Source: Silene conica (Eukaryota; Streptophyta; Magnoliopsida; Caryophyllales; Caryophyllaceae). From it: 64,000 bases of DNA. Shown here in pieces: positions 61,101 to 64,000 of the stretch. The stretch is taken from the NCBI GenBank assembly GCA_029255685.2, contig CM055313.2, positions 55,281,579 through 55,345,578 of the forward strand, in the 5' to 3' direction. The number at the start of each line of letters is the position of its first letter. Position 1 is the first letter of the stretch. Both the position numbers and the translations under genes were made by a program. The notes under the pieces are model-generated. The model saw only the letters and a program-made list of their open reading frames with translations, did not search any database and was not told where the DNA came from.

Positions 61101-61517
61101 ATGAATACTGTTGCTAAGTTATACAGGCTGGGCATCAGTGAGAATGAGCATTGCAGCCTCTGTGGGACAGGAACATAAACACTTGAGCATTTGTTCTTTG
61201 AATGCAGTTACAGTACCCGTCTTATTCATTTGATGCGGAGATGGACATGGATTAGATATCCTTCAGTGGATATCCGTCAGTGGTGCTTGGCCAGAAGAGG
61301 GTCGAAGGTCAGGAGAGGGGTGCTTTTTGGGCTGTTAAATGCTACTATATATTATGTTTGGAACCAAAGGAACAAGGCACGGGTTGAGCAAACTTTGCTT
61401 AGGCCTCATATTGTCCTAAAGATGTTGAAAGAAGATTTTAAATTCCATATAGCACGATGTTGTAAAGGTCGTATCTCTAGTAGAGATAAAACCTGGATAG
61501 ATAATATGCTGTTGTAA
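58175..61517 (+). pseudogene. LINE-2 ORF2: endonuclease-reverse transcriptase, multiply broken
   Basis: It starts MIIGLWNIRGM at 58175. The endonuclease shows FETKI, GGDFNCV (about 58588) and RLGG, then a stop and frame change near 58645-58690. It continues with GAYYTWTN, YSKLDRV and DHNPC, RT motifs YDTIEWSF, RGLRQGDP (about 60085) and catalytic FADDLLLF (about 60230), and a zf-RVT tail to 61517. The KAPGP motif is followed by a small deletion (about 59550). Further breaks lie near 60400, 60702 (TGA), 61026 (TGA), 61081 (TAG) and 61177 (TAA). Confidence 0.88.
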
Positions 61518-61619
61518 TTTGCTGATGTAATCTCTTGATATAGAAGGCTTAGGCCTTCTAACACCTTGGTAATTTATATATTTTACATTTTACCAAAAAA
61601 AAAAAGATATACTACTAAG

Positions 61620-63361
61620 CTGACTAACCAACAACATTACTTTAAGACATCAATATCCTACATTGATGCTTTAATGTATGAGTAAAATACTTACAACTTT
61701 GACATACATCCCATCCTTTGGCACATAGATGTCTTTATGCAGTTGCGCCCAAGAGTCTTGTCTTTCTTTGGATTAAGATGCTGCAATTAATAACAATCTT
61801 AAATCATTCCAGAGACATGAAGAAAACCCGACAAACAACGTGGCAATCTGCAATGCAAAACTAATAAATAGGTTATACTCACTCGTGCGATTGTTGGAAC
61901 GTATAACAGCTCCGGTGAGAGTAAACTTGAGTAAATTCCGAACAAATCAATCACCTATAAATTAAAAGAGGAAAAGCAATGTAATAACTAGTACAAAAAT
62001 AAACTGTAAATAGTAATAAACAATGTATAGCTTAGGAAATAGCAAAAAACCATATCACTGATCCATTGACGAGGTTTCAAAGAAGGTATCCCCATCTTTG
62101 TTACTTGCCCGAAAATTGTATCAACCACTACCTCACTGTTAAAAAAAAACGCATAAATATATCAGCATATGGAACACACAGGTACCAAATAAGAACCAAT
62201 ACCTGAAAACCAACTGATTTAATATGACAACTATAATAATGGTATTTACTGTGCTTCTGCATCTTCCTTGGATTGAAGAAACGTGTAATCCACGAGTTGT
62301 GTATCTGAATATCTCACGTCTTGTTCAACAGCTTGCTTCCTTTAAAACATTAATGAATAATATTTAGTTCAAGCAACCACAATCGTTATCAATTAAAAAA
62401 AAGAGATTTTGCCTCATGTTGAACTGTAATAGCATCTACTATCGGGCGTGTATTTTTTGGTGCCGTTGTGGGGGAGTCAACAATATCAGTAGGGTTATTA
62501 GGTAACCTGGGTGTATCAAGTGAATCCGAATTAGATCTGTCTTGATATTCAAATAAGTCGAAGGTCGGATAATCAAGGGCAACTCGCCTTTTCTTTTTTG
62601 ATGGCTCGTCTACCGGTACTTTGTTGAATGCGCTGCTTAACGCGCACACAACATCCACAAAAGTGGGGTCATTCTAGCATGGATCATCACCATCATCAGT
62701 ACCCTCCGTCATATTTGTCACTCGAACACCGCATCCTATCGCATCTGCCCCACTGCCGGTCATATCAGTTTGACACTAATCACCATGTACCGTATGAAAT
62801 ACATTTGAAAGTTGGACATCGACGAGTTCATCTTTGCACATGTCATTCGGGTTTACTTCAGTTTCGCCTTGACCACACTCTCCATTTGGTTTAATCTCTT
62901 CCTCGTATGTACTAGTTGGCATTAATCGAAACCCACCTAGTAAGGATTATGCCATCTCAGAAGCTGCCCCATAACAAACGAATTTGGCATTATGATCTAG
63001 GCACCGTTGATTGAATCTGCGAACTGTTCAAATGCATGAGCAAGCGCTTTCCCTGTGTTTGCCATATTTTTAATGCAGCTTGTAACTCGTAATTTGTTAT
63101 CATCATTGACACCACATTCACTCTCATTACTCACTCCATGACTATGCGTCGCCTTGATATCCTGATCAACCTTAACATCAATACCTATTCTGATTTGGCT
63201 GTCCACATAACCATCCCCATAGCACCCTGGGTGCTTGACCAGCCAATGTTCAACAAAACCAACCCCAAAACGACGAGCTTCCCGTTTTTCTTTAGAAACC
63301 CGCAATGAGATCGCCCTCTTAGTCCATGAAAATAATGTGGGGAAAACTCGATCGACCTTTC
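61620..63361 (-). pseudogene. Ulp1-like protease pseudogene, N-terminal block (six exons)
   Basis: Minus-strand exons: 63005-63361 (open at the LTR, contains EARRFGVGFVEHWLVKHPG), 62413-62936, 62250-62335, 62051-62135, 61879-61954 and 61695-61765. Splice phases agree (1, 0 via a GC or damaged donor, 2, 0, 1, 0). The last exons give PRQWISDM, VIDLFGIYSSLL and DIYVPKDGMYVKV, the lead-in to the Ulp1 catalytic fold. Two in-frame TAG codons (62776-62778 and 62674-62676) in the large exon disable it. I do not recognise the N-terminal region. The 5' end is cut by the LTR at 63362. Confidence 0.75.
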
Positions 63362-64000
63362 TGTAGGGTTTTTGTTACTCATAAACTAAATATTTAGTCA
63401 TACTAATCAAAATACTTTAATTAACATTTTAATTAACTTATTTATGTGATCTTATGCATGCTTAATATATGCGGAAATGAGAGAAATTTCGAGTCCTTAC
63501 ACTCGGTCCAAATGCTAGCAAGGATGATCCTCCAATGTTCAACAAGAACACCTCCTTTGTGATGCACCAAGACAACCCTTAATGAACTGAAATCTTGTAG
63601 TTGCTAGACTAGAAATCGATTTCTCCTTAAACTATTCTAATCTCTCTAATTAGAATATCATTTTATACTACAAAATAGTATATTTATATTATCTTATAAT
63701 ATTGATTTGAGGTTGAAAATCTCTTCTTACTTAGTGTAATTTTCGGCTAAGAGGAGAACTAGAATGAGGATGATATATCTTATATATATTAAGCATGCTT
63801 TAACTTAAGATAATAAAATTAACTTAAGCATGGACATGGGGAAAGGGGAGCCGGCCTTAGGGAGCCTCAATGGGGAACATATTCTCTTCTCAAGGCATAT
63901 AGGGTGGCTAAGTAGTGTGTGTTCTCAAGGCAACACATTAAACATAATGATTAAAGGTGTAGTTAACACTTAAAACACCTTACACCCACCTTCACCATAA
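63362..64000 (-). mobile_element. B-family LTR, running off the window
   Basis: It begins TGTAGGGTTTTTGTTACTC and follows the plus-strand layout of the B LTR (21168 onward), including GCATGCTTAATATATGCGGAAAT and the AAGGATGATCCTCC block. It is therefore the 3' end of a minus-strand element or a solo LTR. It interrupts the first visible exon of the Ulp1-like gene; the neighbouring CTTTC (63357-63361) is the candidate TSD. Confidence 0.85.

Larger units (their letters stand above)
48239..61605 (+). mobile_element. LINE-2: L1-type LINE split by element E (14-bp TSD)
   Basis: GATATACTACTAAG occurs at 48225-48238 and 61606-61619, the latter after a poly(A) tail. Without E the LINE is about 4.7 kb, the same size and organisation as LINE-1 but clearly diverged. 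It lies in an intron of the Ulp1-like pseudogene, in the opposite orientation. Confidence 0.93.

Noticed and set aside
61620-63361. The Ulp1-like gene as part of a Mutator-like transposon
   Set aside because: Ulp1 domains do occur in such elements, but no MuDR-type transposase, zinc-finger partner or long terminal inverted repeat is visible here; the possibility stays open.

Overview
This window is a repeat-dense piece of a plant nuclear genome, most likely a eudicot. It is AT-rich, with plant-type spliced genes, Ty1/copia and Ty3/gypsy LTR retrotransposons, L1-type LINEs with ORF1 plus endonuclease/RT, a CACTA element and a TTA-flanked TIR element. The species cannot be fixed from the sequence. 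I see no tRNA, rRNA, CRISPR or bacterial-type gene.

The underlying substrate appears to be one minus-strand, multi-exon gene for a Ulp1-like (C48) cysteine protease, now a pseudogene. Its exons lie in three separated blocks: 61.7-63.36 kb (N-terminal part and start of the protease domain), 47.69-48.21 kb (the His, Asp and Cys motifs) and 3.27-3.61 kb (C-terminus). Splice phases match at nearly every junction. Everything between the blocks is inserted DNA, and most insertions can be bounded by target-site duplications (TSDs).

Layout. 1-2226: probable 3' part of an LTR with GC-rich hairpins. 2227-3618: gene 3' flank and last exons. 3624-43698: a copia insertion flanked by TATTC whose two ends are BOTH the U3 end of the LTR, in inverted orientation. 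It reads 5'LTR-gag-pol-3'LTR (+), then a pol fragment (+), then pol-gag-leader-rearranged LTR (-). Inside it are LINE-1 (10588-15272) and the minus-strand gag-only copia element B (21168-42617, TSD ATATT). B contains a CACTA element (26200-38356, TSD AAT) and, in its 5' LTR, a TTCAG-rich TIR element (41126-42175, TSD TTA). The CACTA gene is split by a second gag-only element, C (28513-36802, TSD CAAAA). 43706-47611: gypsy/chromovirus element D with an aberrant right end. 48239-61605: LINE-2, split by the non-coding LTR element E (48964-57595). 63362-64000: start of another B-family LTR that cuts the Ulp1 gene.

Relative order from nesting: Ulp1 gene, then A (and, separately, D, LINE-2 and the 63.36-kb LTR), then B inside A, CACTA inside B, and C inside the CACTA. 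B and C carry only gag but share priming sites and 3' modules with the A family; E shares termini and a polypurine-tract hairpin with the chromovirus D. Both look like non-autonomous partners of autonomous relatives. No element in the window looks fully intact. Candidate new observations are the inverted-LTR composite A with its scrambled terminal LTR, the conserved spliced C-terminal exon of the B/C gag, and the shared cis-modules linking coding and non-coding elements.
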